Below, piece after piece: positions 8,499-17,788 of a DNA stretch of 64,000 nucleotides. The notes below the pieces were generated by a model. It saw nothing but the letters and a program-made list of their open reading frames with translations, was not told the DNA's origin and searched no databases. The stretch lies in assembly GCF_017565405.1 (NCBI RefSeq), contig NZ_JAGEKR010000017.1:62001-126000 (forward strand). Direction: 5' to 3'. Positions within the stretch are counted from its first letter, which is position 1; each line of letters opens with the position of its first letter. Origin of the DNA: Allobranchiibius sp. CTAmp26 (GTDB lineage Bacteria; Actinomycetota; Actinomycetes; Actinomycetales; Dermatophilaceae). Made by a program: the position numbers and the translations under genes.

Positions 8499-9596
8499 GT
8501 GGGCACCGGGGAGATCACCAGCAGTCGGGCGTTGCGCAGCAGGATCGCCCGCGGAGAGTCGTTGAAGGGGCTGCGCCTGCAGGACATCGACCTGCGCGAC
8601 GCGATGCCCGATCTGCTGACGATGTCGGACCTGACGGGTCTGGTCGTCCTCGGCGGCGTGGTTCCCGACGCGCTGATCGCGCACCTGCGCGCGGCGGGTG
8701 CGCTGGTCTTCCCGCCCGACCCGTCGTTGCCGGTGAATCCCTACCGCTCGCGGCTGTACGAGCCGCGCGAGCTCTACGCGGGGCTGGCGGCCCACGGGTA
8801 CGTCGGCACTCCGGACCGTCGCGCGTACGACTGGCTGCTCGACCCGGCCACGACGCGCGACGCCTACGCGACGGTGATGCGGGCGATCCACGACGATTCG
8901 ATCGGCGATGCCCTCGACGAACGGCTCGACGGCCACCACGTCGTAGGAGTGATGGGCGGGCACGACGAGCTGCGCAGCAGCCCGGCGTACGCCGACGCCG
9001 CGGGTCTCGGGCGCACGCTGGCCGAGGCGGGCTGCCTGGTGCTCACCGGTGGCGGTCCCGGCGCGATGGAGGCAGCGAGTCTCGGCGGCTGCGCGACCGA
9101 CGCCGCCGGTCTGCGGGCTGCCCTGGTGGAGCTCGCGAGCGTCCCGTCGTACCGGCCGGACATCGGGCGCTGGGCGCGGACGGGTCTGGCGGTGCGCGAC
9201 CGCTACACGGACGCGGAGCATCGGGCCCGGGTCATCGGCGTGCCCACCTGGTACTACGGCCACGAGCCGCCGCACGTCTTCTGCGCCGGCATCGCGAAGT
9301 TCTTCAGCAACGCACTGCGCGAGGACACCCTGCTCGCACGCTGCGACGCCGGGGTCGTGGTCCTGCCCGGCGCGGCAGGCACCGTGCAGGAGATCTTCCA
9401 GGCCGTCACCCGGATGTACTACGCGGCGTCGCTGGCTTCTCTGCCGCCGCTGGTGCTCGTCGGCGAGCGGCAGTGGACCCGCGATGTGCCGGTCTGGGAC
9501 CTGCTCACGGCACTCGCCGCCGATCGCCCGATGGCGAGCGCCGTGCACCTGGTGGACTCGACCGAGGCCGCGGCAGACGTCATCCTCGGCGCTTGA
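8499..9596 (+). CDS. LOG-family Rossmann-fold nucleotide-binding protein
   Basis: 365 residues starting at GTG 8499, preceded by an AGGA site seven bases away. The core has GVMGGHDE near residue 151, LVLTGGGPGAMEAASLGG near 185 and VVVLPGAAGTVQEIFQA near 287, the lysine-decarboxylase-like/LOG signature with PGAAGT in place of the usual PGGxGT. Characterised LOG proteins release the base from nucleoside monophosphates (cytokinin activation in plants and some bacteria). This one is much longer than the 180-200 residue enzymes, with about 140 extra N-terminal residues, so it belongs to the long uncharacterised bacterial group. Substrate unknown. Confidence 0.8.
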   Translation: MGTGEITSSRALRSRIARGESLKGLRLQDIDLRDAMPDLLTMSDLTGLVVLGGVVPDALIAHLRAAGALVFPPDPSLPVNPYRSRLYEPRELYAGLAAHGYVGTPDRRAYDWLLDPATTRDAYATVMRAIHDDSIGDALDERLDGHHVVGVMGGHDELRSSPAYADAAGLGRTLAEAGCLVLTGGGPGAMEAASLGGCATDAAGLRAALVELASVPSYRPDIGRWARTGLAVRDRYTDAEHRARVIGVPTWYYGHEPPHVFCAGIAKFFSNALREDTLLARCDAGVVVLPGAAGTVQEIFQAVTRMYYAASLASLPPLVLVGERQWTRDVPVWDLLTALAADRPMASAVHLVDSTEAAADVILGA

Positions 9597-9605
9597 CCAC
9601 CTGTC

Positions 9606-10772
9606 TCAGGCGGTGGAGGCCGCCAGTTGCCCGCAGGCCCCGTCGATGTCCGAGCCACGCGTGTCGCGCACCGTCGTCGGGATGCCACGCGCGCGCAGCC
9701 GCTCGACGAACTGCTGCTCGACGCCGTGCCGCGACGCGGTCCACTTCGAGCCGGGCGTCGGGTTGAGCGGGATCGGGTTGACGTGCACCCACCCGCTGCC
9801 GCGGGCGGCGAGCTTCTCCCCCAACAGGTCCGCGCGCCAGGCGTGGTCGTTGATGTCGCGGATGAGCGCGTACTCGATGGACACCCGCCGTCCGGTCTTC
9901 TCGTAATAGCGGTACGCCGCATCGAGCGCCTCGTCGACCGACCACCGGTTGTTGATCGGCACCAGCTCGTTGCGCAGCTCGTCGTCCGGGGCGTGCAAGG
10001 ACAGCGCCAGCGTGACCGGGATGCCCTCCGCCGCGAGCTTGTCGATCGCGGGCACCAGCCCGACGGTGGACATGGTGATGTGGCGGGCGCTCATCCCGAG
10101 ACCGGACGGCGGCGGCTCGACGAGCCGGCGGATGGCATCGATCGCGCGTCGGTAGTTCGCCAGGGCCTCCCCCATGCCCATGAACACCACGTTGGACACC
10201 CGCAGCGGCGACTCACGATCCTCGTCGACGCCGCCCGGCAACTGCCCGGCCCGCAGCATTCGGGCGCCCGCGACGACCTGCTCGACGATCTCGGCGGTCG
10301 ACAGATTACGGGTCAGGCCCTCCTGACCGGTGGCGCAGAACGGGCAGTTCATCCCGCACCCGGCCTGGCTGGAGATGCACATGGTCACCCGACCGGGGTA
10401 GCGCATCAGCACCGACTCGACCAGCGCACCGTCGAAGAGGCGCCACACGCTCTTGATGGTCTGACCGTCGTCGGCCTCCAAAGTGCGCACCGGCGTCAGC
10501 AGCGGCGGCATCAGCTCCTGCACCAGGCTCGCCCGCTCCGCCTTCGGCAGATCGGTCATCTCGGCGGGGTCGTCCACGAAGTGTTCGAAGTAGTGGGTCG
10601 ACAGTTGCGCCGCGCGGAAACCCTTGTGTCCCAGTGCCTCGACGGCCGCCTTCCGGCCGGCCGGGTCCAGGTCGGCCAGGTGCGTCGGCGGCTTGGAGCG
10701 CCGGGGCGCGGTGAAGGTCAGCTGCCCCGGCGTAGGACGGGGGGTCGGGGCGGGCAGGTCGACGGTGGGCAT
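9606..10772 (-). CDS. rlmN: 23S rRNA (adenine2503-C2)-methyltransferase
   Basis: Radical-SAM enzyme that methylates A2503 of 23S rRNA and A37 of some tRNAs; 388 residues. The cluster motif [11 protein letters not shown] is clear near residue 138, following [12 protein letters not shown]. Later come [26 protein letters not shown] and the C-terminal [33 protein letters not shown]. The partner cysteine that forms the methyl-adduct intermediate is in [19 protein letters not shown] at the end. It follows cdsA on the same strand, as is common in actinobacteria, and converges on the LOG-family gene with a ten-base gap. Confidence 0.96.
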   Translation of the reverse strand: MPTVDLPAPTPRPTPGQLTFTAPRRSKPPTHLADLDPAGRKAAVEALGHKGFRAAQLSTHYFEHFVDDPAEMTDLPKAERASLVQELMPPLLTPVRTLEADDGQTIKSVWRLFDGALVESVLMRYPGRVTMCISSQAGCGMNCPFCATGQEGLTRNLSTAEIVEQVVAGARMLRAGQLPGGVDEDRESPLRVSNVVFMGMGEALANYRRAIDAIRRLVEPPPSGLGMSARHITMSTVGLVPAIDKLAAEGIPVTLALSLHAPDDELRNELVPINNRWSVDEALDAAYRYYEKTGRRVSIEYALIRDINDHAWRADLLGEKLAARGSGWVHVNPIPLNPTPGSKWTASRHGVEQQFVERLRARGIPTTVRDTRGSDIDGACGQLAASTA

Positions 10773-10827
10773 ACGACCATCGTCCCAGGTGCGGGCCGAG
10801 CCGCGAAAACTCGCAGCGCTCGAAGGG

Positions 10828-11739
10828 TCAGGAGACGAACGGCGTGAGGATCGCCCAGACGACGGGCACGGTGATCAGCAGCGAGTCCAGCCGGTCCATC
10901 AGGCCGCCGTGACCCGGGATCAGGTTGCTCATGTCCTTGATGCCGAGATCGCGTTTGATCATCGACTCGCACAGGTCACCGACGGTCGCGGTCACGACCG
11001 CGAGTGCCCCGAGCAGCGCACCGATCCACCAACGACCGTCGAGCAGCAGGGCCACTGACAGCGCGCCGGCCAGGATGCAGCAGCCGACCGAGCCGGCGAA
11101 GCCCTCCCACGACTTCTTCGGCGAGACGCTCGGCGCCATCGGGTGCTTCCCGAAGACGACCCCGACCGCGTACCCGCCGACGTCGCTGGCGATGGTCACC
11201 AACACGAAGGTGACGATGCGCAGCGGGCCGTCGTGCTCGTGGAGCAGCAGCATCGCGAATCCGACGAGGGCCGGCACGTAGAGCACCACGAAGGTGCCAC
11301 CCGCCGCGTCCGGGACCGCCGACTCCTCCTCGCCGAAGGACCGCCACACGACGACGACCAGCACGGCAAGGACCACGGACGACGCGAGCGCGACCGGACC
11401 CCACAGGTAGGCGATGACCGGTACGGCGGCCGCCGCGACCAGCGTCGGCACCGCCGGCGGGTAGATCCGACCGTGCTGCATGGCACGCAGCAACTCCCAC
11501 ACGCCGACGACCGAGGCGAGTGTCGCGAGAGCGACGAAGAACTCCTGTCGAACGAAGAGGGAGGCCAGCACGAGCACGCCGAGCAAGACGCCCACGCCGA
11601 CCGCGGCGTACAGGTTGCGGCCCGCGCGAGGGGTGGGGTTCCCGCGGTCCGGGGTGGCGCCGACGGGGGCAGCCGGGGAGCGGCCCGCTCGCGCGTCCCG
11701 GCGGGTCAGCGGTCGAGGGGAGGGTGATTGATCGGGCAT
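10828..11739 (-). CDS. cdsA: phosphatidate cytidylyltransferase (CDP-diacylglycerol synthase)
   Basis: Integral membrane enzyme making CDP-diacylglycerol from phosphatidate and CTP for phospholipid synthesis. 303 residues: a basic, proline-rich cytoplasmic tail (1-40), then seven or eight membrane segments. The family signature is near the C-terminus: [20 protein letters not shown] followed by [32 protein letters not shown] supplies the conserved mid-protein motif. It lies 22 bases after frr in the conserved pyrH-frr-cdsA-rlmN order. Confidence 0.95.
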   Translation of the reverse strand: MPDQSPSPRPLTRRDARAGRSPAAPVGATPDRGNPTPRAGRNLYAAVGVGVLLGVLVLASLFVRQEFFVALATLASVVGVWELLRAMQHGRIYPPAVPTLVAAAAVPVIAYLWGPVALASSVVLAVLVVVVWRSFGEEESAVPDAAGGTFVVLYVPALVGFAMLLLHEHDGPLRIVTFVLVTIASDVGGYAVGVVFGKHPMAPSVSPKKSWEGFAGSVGCCILAGALSVALLLDGRWWIGALLGALAVVTATVGDLCESMIKRDLGIKDMSNLIPGHGGLMDRLDSLLITVPVVWAILTPFVS

Positions 11740-11761
11740 GGGAGGGGTCGGGCGGAACCGC

Positions 11762-12328
11762 TCAGACCGAGAGCAGCTCCGACTCCTTGCTCTTCATCAG
11801 CTCGTCGACCACGTCGACGTACTTCTTGGTGGTGCTCTCCAGCTCCTTCTCGGCGCGGGAGCCCTCGTCCTCGCCGACGTCGCCGTCCTTGACATGCTTG
11901 TCGATCTCTTCCTTCGCGCGACGGCGCACGTTGCGAATCGACACCTTGGCGTCCTCACCCTTGTTCCGGGCGAGCTTGATGTAGTCGCGGCGCCGTTCCT
12001 CGGTCAGCTGCGGCAGCTGGATCCGGATCAGGTTGCCGTCGTTGCCGGGGTTGACGCCCAGGTCGGACTCACGCAGCGCCTTCTCGATGGCGGCCATCGA
12101 GCCCTTGTCGAAGGGCTGGATCAGCACGGTGCGCGCTTCGGGCGTCTGGAACGACGCGAGCTGCTGCAGCGGCGTCGGCGCGCCGTAGTAGTCCACCAGG
12201 AGCTTGTTGAACATCCCCGCGTTGGCCCGACCGGTGCGGATACCGGAGAAGTCCTCCTTGGCGACCTCGACGGCCTTCTCCATCTTCTCCTCTGCCTCGA
12301 AGAGACTCTCGTCGATGCTGCCGTCCAT
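11762..12328 (-). CDS. frr: ribosome recycling factor
   Basis: Splits post-termination ribosomes together with EF-G. 188 residues, close to the usual 185. Domain I helices appear as [33 protein letters not shown] at the N-terminus and as [32 protein letters not shown] later; the small domain II spans about residues 32-105 ([24 protein letters not shown]). ATG at 12328 has GGAG nine bases upstream. It follows pyrH by 57 bases. Confidence 0.97.
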   Translation of the reverse strand: MDGSIDESLFEAEEKMEKAVEVAKEDFSGIRTGRANAGMFNKLLVDYYGAPTPLQQLASFQTPEARTVLIQPFDKGSMAAIEKALRESDLGVNPGNDGNLIRIQLPQLTEERRRDYIKLARNKGEDAKVSIRNVRRRAKEEIDKHVKDGDVGEDEGSRAEKELESTTKKYVDVVDELMKSKESELLSV

Positions 12329-12385
12329 GGTGGGGAACTCCTTCGTACCGCGCGATTGAGGGTGGGCGTCGTACCGGCGACAGGG

Positions 12386-13117
12386 TCAGGCCGGCGACAC
12401 CAGCGTGCCGATCCTCTCACCCTGCAGTGCCTTGGCGATGTTGCCCTGACCCTCCATGCCGAAGACCACCATCGGCAGCTTGTTCTCGGCGCACAGTGCG
12501 AACGCCGTCTGGTCCAGGACCTTCAGGTCGCGCTCGACCGCTTCGGCGTAGGTGAGTTCGTCGATACGGGTGGCGGACGGGTCCAGCTTCGGGTCGGCTG
12601 TGTAGACCCCGTCGACCCCGCTCTTGGCCACCAGCACCACGTCGCAGCGGCTCTCCAGGGCCCGTTGCACCGCGACCGTGTCGGTGGAGAAGAACGGCAT
12701 GCCCATCCCCGCGCCGAAGATCACGACGCGCCCCTTCTCCATGTGCCGGATCGCGCGCCGCGGGATGTAGGGCTCGGCGACCTGGCCCATGGCGATGGCC
12801 GTCTGCACCCGGGTGTCGACGTCCTCCTTCTCCAGGAAGTCCTGCAGCGCCAGGCAGTTCATCACGATGCCGAGCATGCCCATGTAGTCCGCGCGGACCC
12901 GGTCCATGCCCTTCTGCTGCAACTGGGCGCCGCGGAAGAAGTTGCCGCCGCCGATCACGATGGCGATCTGTACGCCGGACCGGGCCGCGACCGCGATCTG
13001 CTCGGCGATGTCCTTCACGACGTCGGGGTCGACCCCGACGGCTCCCCCGCCGAAAACCTCGCCCGACAGCTTGAGCAGGACCCGGGCCGGGCGGTCGATG
13101 GAGGGCTGGGTGGTCAC
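12386..13117 (-). CDS. pyrH: UMP kinase
   Basis: Phosphorylates UMP to UDP in pyrimidine biosynthesis; hexameric bacterial type, 243 residues. Motifs: [40 protein letters not shown] and [32 protein letters not shown]. The GTG at 13117 has GGGAG seven bases upstream. The 347 bases before it hold a tsf terminator and two direct repeats, so pyrH probably has its own promoter. Confidence 0.97.
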   Translation of the reverse strand: MTTQPSIDRPARVLLKLSGEVFGGGAVGVDPDVVKDIAEQIAVAARSGVQIAIVIGGGNFFRGAQLQQKGMDRVRADYMGMLGIVMNCLALQDFLEKEDVDTRVQTAIAMGQVAEPYIPRRAIRHMEKGRVVIFGAGMGMPFFSTDTVAVQRALESRCDVVLVAKSGVDGVYTADPKLDPSATRIDELTYAEAVERDLKVLDQTAFALCAENKLPMVVFGMEGQGNIAKALQGERIGTLVSPA

Positions 13118-13214
13118 GTGACTACTCCCGAGTGATCGGCGTTCAGGGGTCGGTAGATACTTCCACAGATTCTCGGCGGGCAGCCACGCCGACGTCCTGG
13201 GGCAGGGAGTGCGA

Positions 13215-13301
13215 GGTGCAGGAAAGTGACCGCATCGCCCACTCCCTATCCCGGCCGCGCACGGCGGTGCAGGTAAGTGACCGCAGCGCCGATTCCCTAC
13301 C
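13215..13301. repeat. two 36-bp direct repeats upstream of pyrH
   Basis: 13215-13250 and 13266-13301 agree at 31 of 36 positions, 51 bases apart. AGGGAGTG (13204-13211) can also pair with CACTCCCT (13240-13247). The position suggests a leader or operator for pyrH. No known motif recognised. Confidence 0.7.
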
Positions 13302-13315
13302 TCGGGACACAGAAA

Positions 13316-13355
13316 CCGCGCGGTACACGAGGGCTGACCCCCGTGTACCGCGCGG
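13316..13355 (-). terminator. rpsB-tsf operon terminator
   Basis: Perfect 14-bp stem (13316-13329 with 13342-13355) and a 12-base loop, followed on the minus strand by TTTCTGTG. It lies 109 bases beyond the tsf stop. Confidence 0.85.
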
Positions 13356-13366
13356 ATTCACGCGCC

Positions 13367-13479
13367 ACGTGCTTCGTCAGACGCCGAACTTCCTCGGCGC
13401 CCTCCTCACACTCCGCTACGGGCGCACCTCGCTTCGCTCGGCACACCCTGCGCTACGTGCTTCGTCAGACGCCGACCTT
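13367..13479. repeat. direct repeat of the tsf 3' end
   Basis: 13367-13391 copies 13455-13479 at 24 of 25 positions. The second copy contains the last codons and stop codon of tsf. The 63 bases between are GC-rich and contain CTCGCTTCGCTCGG. Confidence 0.8.
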
Positions 13480-14292
13480 GAACCGGACGAAGGCAGAGAT
13501 CTGCACGCCCGCCTCGTCGGCGACCTTGGCGACGGTCTTCTTCGGCTCCTTGGCGAACGGCTGGTCGTGCAGCACGTTCTCCTTGAAGTACCCGTTGACC
13601 CGGCCCTCGACGATGCGCTGCAGGGCCTGCTCGGGCTTGCCCTCCTCGCGCGCCGTCGCCTCGGCGACCCGGCGCTCGTTGGCCACGGTCTCCTCGTCGA
13701 CGTCGTCGCGGTGCAGGACCGTCGGGTTGAACGCCGCGACGTGCATTGCGACGTCCCGGGCGGTCTGCTCCGAGCCGCTCGCACCCACCAGCACACCGAT
13801 CTGCGCAGGCAGGTCCGGGCTGGTCTTGTGCAGGTACGCGGCCACGACCGGCGCCTCGATGCGGGCGACGCGCTTGATCTCGATCTTCTCGCCGATGGCG
13901 GCGTTGGCGTCGTCCAGCAGCTCCTTGACGGTCTTGCCGTCGTCGCCGGACGCCACCAGCAGGCTGTCCGCGTCCGCGGCGCCCGAGGAGACCGCGACCT
14001 TCAGGACGACGGCCGCCAGGTCGCCGAACTTCGGGCTCTTGGCCACGAAGTCGGTCTCGCAGAGCAGCTCCACGAGCGTGCCGACGCCGTCACCGGCGGA
14101 GGCGGCGACGAGGCCGTTCTCCGTGGTGCGGCCCTCGCGCTTGGTGACACCCTTCTGGCCCTTGACCCGCAGGATGTCCGTGGCCTTGGCCTGATCGCCG
14201 TCGGCCTCGTCGAGCGCCTTCTTGACGTCGAGCATTCCGGCGCCGGTCGACTCGCGCAGCGCCTTGATGTCAGCGGCGGTGTAATTCGCCAT
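13465..14292 (-). CDS. tsf: translation elongation factor Ts
   Basis: Nucleotide-exchange factor for EF-Tu; 275 residues. N-terminal UBA-like module with IKALRESTGAGMLDVKKALDEADGD, then VKGQKGVTKREGRTTENGLVA and LVELLCETDFVAKSPKF, which holds the TDFV motif that contacts EF-Tu. The C-terminal dimerisation half ends QPFAKEPKKTVAKVADEAGVQISAFVRFKVGV. It lies 57 bases after rpsB in the standard rpsB-tsf operon. Confidence 0.97.
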   Translation of the reverse strand: MANYTAADIKALRESTGAGMLDVKKALDEADGDQAKATDILRVKGQKGVTKREGRTTENGLVAASAGDGVGTLVELLCETDFVAKSPKFGDLAAVVLKVAVSSGAADADSLLVASGDDGKTVKELLDDANAAIGEKIEIKRVARIEAPVVAAYLHKTSPDLPAQIGVLVGASGSEQTARDVAMHVAAFNPTVLHRDDVDEETVANERRVAEATAREEGKPEQALQRIVEGRVNGYFKENVLHDQPFAKEPKKTVAKVADEAGVQISAFVRFKVGV

Positions 14293-14349
14293 AGCTATGC
14301 CTCGCTCCTTCGCGAAGAGACGTGAAAAGTGGGTACGACGCTCGTGGGC

Positions 14350-15321
14350 TCAGGCGCCCGCGGTGTCGTCGGCCGGTGCGTCGGTGGCCGGGGCCTCGGC
14401 AGCGGCCGGAGCCTCACCGGTGGTCTCGGCGGCAGCAGCCTCGGTGGCAGCCTCCACGCCCGCGGCGTCACCGGTGGTGACGTCGGCGTCGGCGGTCTCC
14501 ACGGCGGCCTCGGCCGTCTGGGTCGGCCCGGCAGCGGTGTCCGTGTCGGCGGCAGCGGTCTGGGAGTTCAACAGCTCCTGCTCCCACTCGGCCATCGGCT
14601 CGGCCGGCTCGCCCTCGCCGGAACGACCCTGCGATCGGGTGATCAGACCGTCGGCGACGGCGTCGGCGACGACGCGGGTGAGCAGCGTGACCGAACGGAT
14701 CGCGTCGTCGTTGCCCGGGATCTTGTAGTCGACCTCGTCCGGGTCGCAGTTGGTGTCCAGGATCGCGATGACCGGGATGTTCAGCTTCCGGGCCTCGGTG
14801 ACGGCCAGGTGCTCCTTCTTGGTGTCCACGATCCAGACGGCCGAGGGGACCTTGGCCATGTCGCGGATACCGCCGAGGGTGCGCTCCAGCTTGACCTTCT
14901 CGCGGTTCATCACCAGAAGTTCCTTCTTGGTGCGACCGGAACCGGCGACGTCGTCGTAGTCGATCTCCTCGAGCTCCTTCAGCCGCGCGAGGCGCTTGCT
15001 GACGGTGCCGAAGTTGGTGAGCATGCCGCCCAGCCAGCGGTGGTTGACGTAGGGCATGCCCACGCGGGTCGCCTGCTCGGCGACCGACTCCTGCGCCTGC
15101 TTCTTGGTGCCGACGAACAGGATCGTGCCGCCGTGCGCCACGGTCTGCTTGACGAAGTCGTACGCCTCGTTGAGGTAGGTCAGCGACTGCTGCAGGTCGA
15201 TGATGTAGATGCCGTTGCGCTCGGTCATGATGAAGCGCTTCATCTTCGGGTTCCAACGGCGGGTCTGGTGCCCGAAGTGGACGCCGCTCTCGAGGAGCTG
15301 GCGCATTGTGACGACGGCCAT
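14350..15321 (-). CDS. rpsB: 30S ribosomal protein S2 with acidic alanine-rich tail
   Basis: Ribosomal protein S2, last to join the 30S subunit. Residues 1-240 are canonical: [77 protein letters not shown]. Residues 250-323 are a low-complexity acidic tail of Ala, Glu, Asp and Thr, absent from E. coli S2 but of a kind seen in actinobacteria. AAGGA precedes the ATG by seven bases. The long upstream region may hold an autoregulatory leader. Confidence 0.96.
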   Translation of the reverse strand: MAVVTMRQLLESGVHFGHQTRRWNPKMKRFIMTERNGIYIIDLQQSLTYLNEAYDFVKQTVAHGGTILFVGTKKQAQESVAEQATRVGMPYVNHRWLGGMLTNFGTVSKRLARLKELEEIDYDDVAGSGRTKKELLVMNREKVKLERTLGGIRDMAKVPSAVWIVDTKKEHLAVTEARKLNIPVIAILDTNCDPDEVDYKIPGNDDAIRSVTLLTRVVADAVADGLITRSQGRSGEGEPAEPMAEWEQELLNSQTAAADTDTAAGPTQTAEAAVETADADVTTGDAAGVEAATEAAAAETTGEAPAAAEAPATDAPADDTAGA

Positions 15322-15590
15322 GCCGAAGTCCTTCCGTTAAGTGTTTCCAGTTGTCTTCCACCGGCACGGGTGCGCCGGTGAACCTGGTGTCCAGACGACC
15401 CGGACCGCTCGCCCAGCGAGTGCTGCGCGGTCGGACTGACGGGTGCGCCCCGGCATACACCTCCCGAGGAAGGCGCGGCGCCGGACGTGGACACGCGAAT
15501 TCGACCCTCGCAACATCACCCGAGGTGATCTCGCCAAGGCCGTGGATCCAGTGTATGGCGCGCGCAGGCCATGGTGCGAATCGGCCCGCC
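15322..15590 (-). promoter_or_regulatory. rpsB: rpsB leader and divergent intergenic region
   Basis: About 270 bases without a gene. A short hairpin (CACCGGC with GCCGGTG, 15360-15382) lies about 40 bases before the rpsB start, where S2 leaders bind S2 in other bacteria. I do not recognise a named riboswitch. Confidence 0.35.
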
Positions 15591-15606
15591 TAGCATGGCC
15601 GTCATG
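15591..15606 (+). promoter_or_regulatory. leaderless promoter
   Basis: TAGCAT at 15591-15596, seven bases, then ATG at 15604. The in-frame ATG at 15595 overlaps the -10, so it should not be the start. Confidence 0.55.
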
Positions 15607-16785
15607 ACAGCTCCCCCGGTGCCCTCAGCGCCTCTCGCGCCCCTGGTGAGCCGGATGCGCGGCTTCGGCGAGACCGTCTTCGCCGAGATGACCCAGCGGG
15701 CGGCAGCTGCGGCAGCAGTGAACCTCGGCCAGGGGTTCCCCGATGCGGACGGGCCGCAGGAGGTGCTCGACGCCGCGAAGGACGCCATCGACTCCGGCCA
15801 GAACCAGTACCCGCCCGGCATCGGCGTGCCGGTGCTGCGGCAGGCGATCAGCGCCCACCAGCGCCGCTTCTACGACCTGGACGTCGACCCCGACACCGAG
15901 GTACTCGTCACCGCGGGCGCCACCGAGGCCATCGCCGCGACCATCCTCGCGCTCTGCGAACCGGGTGACGAGGTCGTCACCTTCGAGCCGTACTACGACT
16001 CCTACGCCGCCTCGATCGCTCTGGCCGGCGCCGTACGGCGTACGACGCCCCTCACCTTTCCCGACTTCGCGGTGGACGAGGACGCGTTGCGTGCGGCGTT
16101 CTCGCCGCGGACCCGCCTGGTGCTGCTCAACACCCCGCACAACCCCACCGGCAAGGTGTTCACCCGGGCCGAGCTGGAGCTGGCCGCGTCGTTGGCGCGC
16201 GAGCACGACGCGTTGGTGGTGACCGACGAGGTCTACGAGCACCTGGTCTACGACGGCGAGCACATCCCGGTCGCGACATTGCCGGGCATGGCGGCGCGCA
16301 CCCTCACGATCGGGTCGGGAGGCAAGACCTTCGCCACGACCGGCTGGAAGGTGGGCTGGGTGCACGGACCGGCGCACCTGGTGCAGGCGGTGCGGACGGT
16401 CAAGCAGTTCCTGACGTTCGTGGCCAGCGGACCCTTCCAGCCCGCCATCGCCGTCGGTCTCGGACTGCCCGACGGCTTCTTCGTGGAGTTGACCGACACG
16501 ATGAGGCGTCGCCGCGACCTGCTGGTCGACGGGCTGCGGCGGCTCGACGTGCCGGTCAGCGTGCCTGCCGGCGGCTATTTCGTGATCGCCGACCTCGCCC
16601 GCTTCGATCCCGACGCGCTGCGGCTGTGCCGGGCGATGCCGACCGGGGTGGGTGTCGCCGGAGTGCCGGTGAGCGCGTTCCACGACGATCCGGCAGAGGT
16701 GGCGTCCCTGGTGCGGCTCGCGTTCTGCAAGCAGGACGACGTCCTGGCCGAAGGGGTACGGCGACTGGCTCACCTGGCGGACTGA
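15604..16785 (+). CDS. PLP-dependent aminotransferase, DapC/Rv0858c-like
   Basis: Class I aminotransferase of 393 residues. It resembles the mycobacterial protein annotated as N-succinyldiaminopimelate aminotransferase: VSRMRGFGETVFAEM at the N-terminus, NLGQGFPDADGP, NQYPPGIGVPVLRQAI, VTAGATEAIAATIL, LLNTPHNPTGKVF, VVTDEVYEHLVYDG and SGGKTFATTGWKVGW with the Schiff-base lysine. It could act in lysine/peptidoglycan precursor synthesis or as a kynurenine/methionine-type transaminase; the families are hard to separate. The leaderless promoter supports ATG 15604. Confidence 0.82.
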   Translation: MTAPPVPSAPLAPLVSRMRGFGETVFAEMTQRAAAAAAVNLGQGFPDADGPQEVLDAAKDAIDSGQNQYPPGIGVPVLRQAISAHQRRFYDLDVDPDTEVLVTAGATEAIAATILALCEPGDEVVTFEPYYDSYAASIALAGAVRRTTPLTFPDFAVDEDALRAAFSPRTRLVLLNTPHNPTGKVFTRAELELAASLAREHDALVVTDEVYEHLVYDGEHIPVATLPGMAARTLTIGSGGKTFATTGWKVGWVHGPAHLVQAVRTVKQFLTFVASGPFQPAIAVGLGLPDGFFVELTDTMRRRRDLLVDGLRRLDVPVSVPAGGYFVIADLARFDPDALRLCRAMPTGVGVAGVPVSAFHDDPAEVASLVRLAFCKQDDVLAEGVRRLAHLAD

Positions 16786-16792
16786 ACGGGTC

Positions 16793-16807
16793 TACGTTCG
16801 AGCGATG
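16793..16807 (+). promoter_or_regulatory. leaderless promoter
   Basis: TACGTT at 16793-16798, six bases, then ATG at 16805. It starts eight bases after the upstream stop codon, so the gene has its own promoter despite the close packing. Confidence 0.6.
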
Positions 16808-17701
16808 AGCGAGCGCGTAGTCCGAACGGTGCTGTCCGGGATGTCCTACACCGAGTGCCCGCGCTGGCACGAGGGTCGGCTGTGGTTCGTGGACTTCTAT
16901 CTGCACGAGGTGTATTCGGTCCTCGAGGACGGAACGGACCTGCGGGTCGAGGCGCGGGTGCCCGCCCAGCCCTCAGGGCTCGGGTGGCTGCCGGACGGCG
17001 ATCTGCTGGTGGTGTCGATGAGGGACGCCAAGATCCTGCGCCGAACTGCCGACGGGTCGCTCGTCGAGCACGCCGACCTGGCACGTCACGTGACCGGGCT
17101 GCCCAACGACATGGTGGTCGACGGGCAGGGCCGCGCGTACGTCGGCAACTTCGGCTTCGACCTGATGTCCGGTGACGACATCGAGACGGCTCCTCTGCTG
17201 CGGGTCGACCCGGACGGTTCGGTGACGAAGGTCGCCGACGACCTGTGGTTCCCGAACGGCAGCGTGATCACCGACGACGGTGTGCTGCTGGTCGACGAGA
17301 CCTTCGGCAACCGGGTGTCCGCGTTCGACATCGCCGCCGACGGGTCGCTCGGGCCGCGCCGGGACTGGGCGACGTTCGGCGCGTTGCCGACCGCACGGGA
17401 CCTGGCGACCGCCGTACCGGAGGCCGTGGTCGCTCCTGACGGGTGCGGGCTGGATGCCGAGGGGTGCCTCTGGATCGCGGACGCGACCTACGGACGGGTC
17501 GTGCGAGTACGCGAGGGCGGCGAGATCGTCGACGAGGTGCGGCCGGGCACGGGGGTCTTCGCGTGCATGCTGGGCGGCTCCGAGGGCACCACCCTGTTCA
17601 TGTCGTGCGCGCCCGACTTCGACGAGCACGCCCGCAGCGCGGCCCGCGAGGCGCAGATCATGGCCGTCACCGTGTCCGTGCCGCGGGACGGTCGACCGTA
17701 G
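16805..17701 (+). CDS. SMP-30/gluconolactonase/LRE family protein
   Basis: Six-bladed beta-propeller hydrolase of 298 residues, metal-dependent in characterised members (gluconolactonase, luciferin-regenerating enzyme). Signatures: SYTECPRWHEGRLWFVDFYLHEVY at the N-terminus with the ligand Glu-Cys-Pro-Arg-Trp, GLPNDMVVDGQGRAYVGNFGF with the catalytic Asn-Asp, LWFPNGSVITDDG, and CGLDAEGCLWIADATYGRVVRV. It is a cytosolic lactonase, exact substrate unknown. It is leaderless and follows the aminotransferase. Confidence 0.88.
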   Translation: MSERVVRTVLSGMSYTECPRWHEGRLWFVDFYLHEVYSVLEDGTDLRVEARVPAQPSGLGWLPDGDLLVVSMRDAKILRRTADGSLVEHADLARHVTGLPNDMVVDGQGRAYVGNFGFDLMSGDDIETAPLLRVDPDGSVTKVADDLWFPNGSVITDDGVLLVDETFGNRVSAFDIAADGSLGPRRDWATFGALPTARDLATAVPEAVVAPDGCGLDAEGCLWIADATYGRVVRVREGGEIVDEVRPGTGVFACMLGGSEGTTLFMSCAPDFDEHARSAAREAQIMAVTVSVPRDGRP

Positions 17702-17788
17702 GGCGGTTCGTCCACATCCCCCTGCGCTATCCACAGGGGACTCCCGCGTCGATGACCGGGCGGAGCGGCAGCGCGCAGGCTGCCGCCC

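Noticed and set aside
17730-17750. TATCCACAG word resembling a DnaA box
   Set aside because: Single copy, no AT-rich region or cluster, and no dnaA/dnaN context; too little for an origin.
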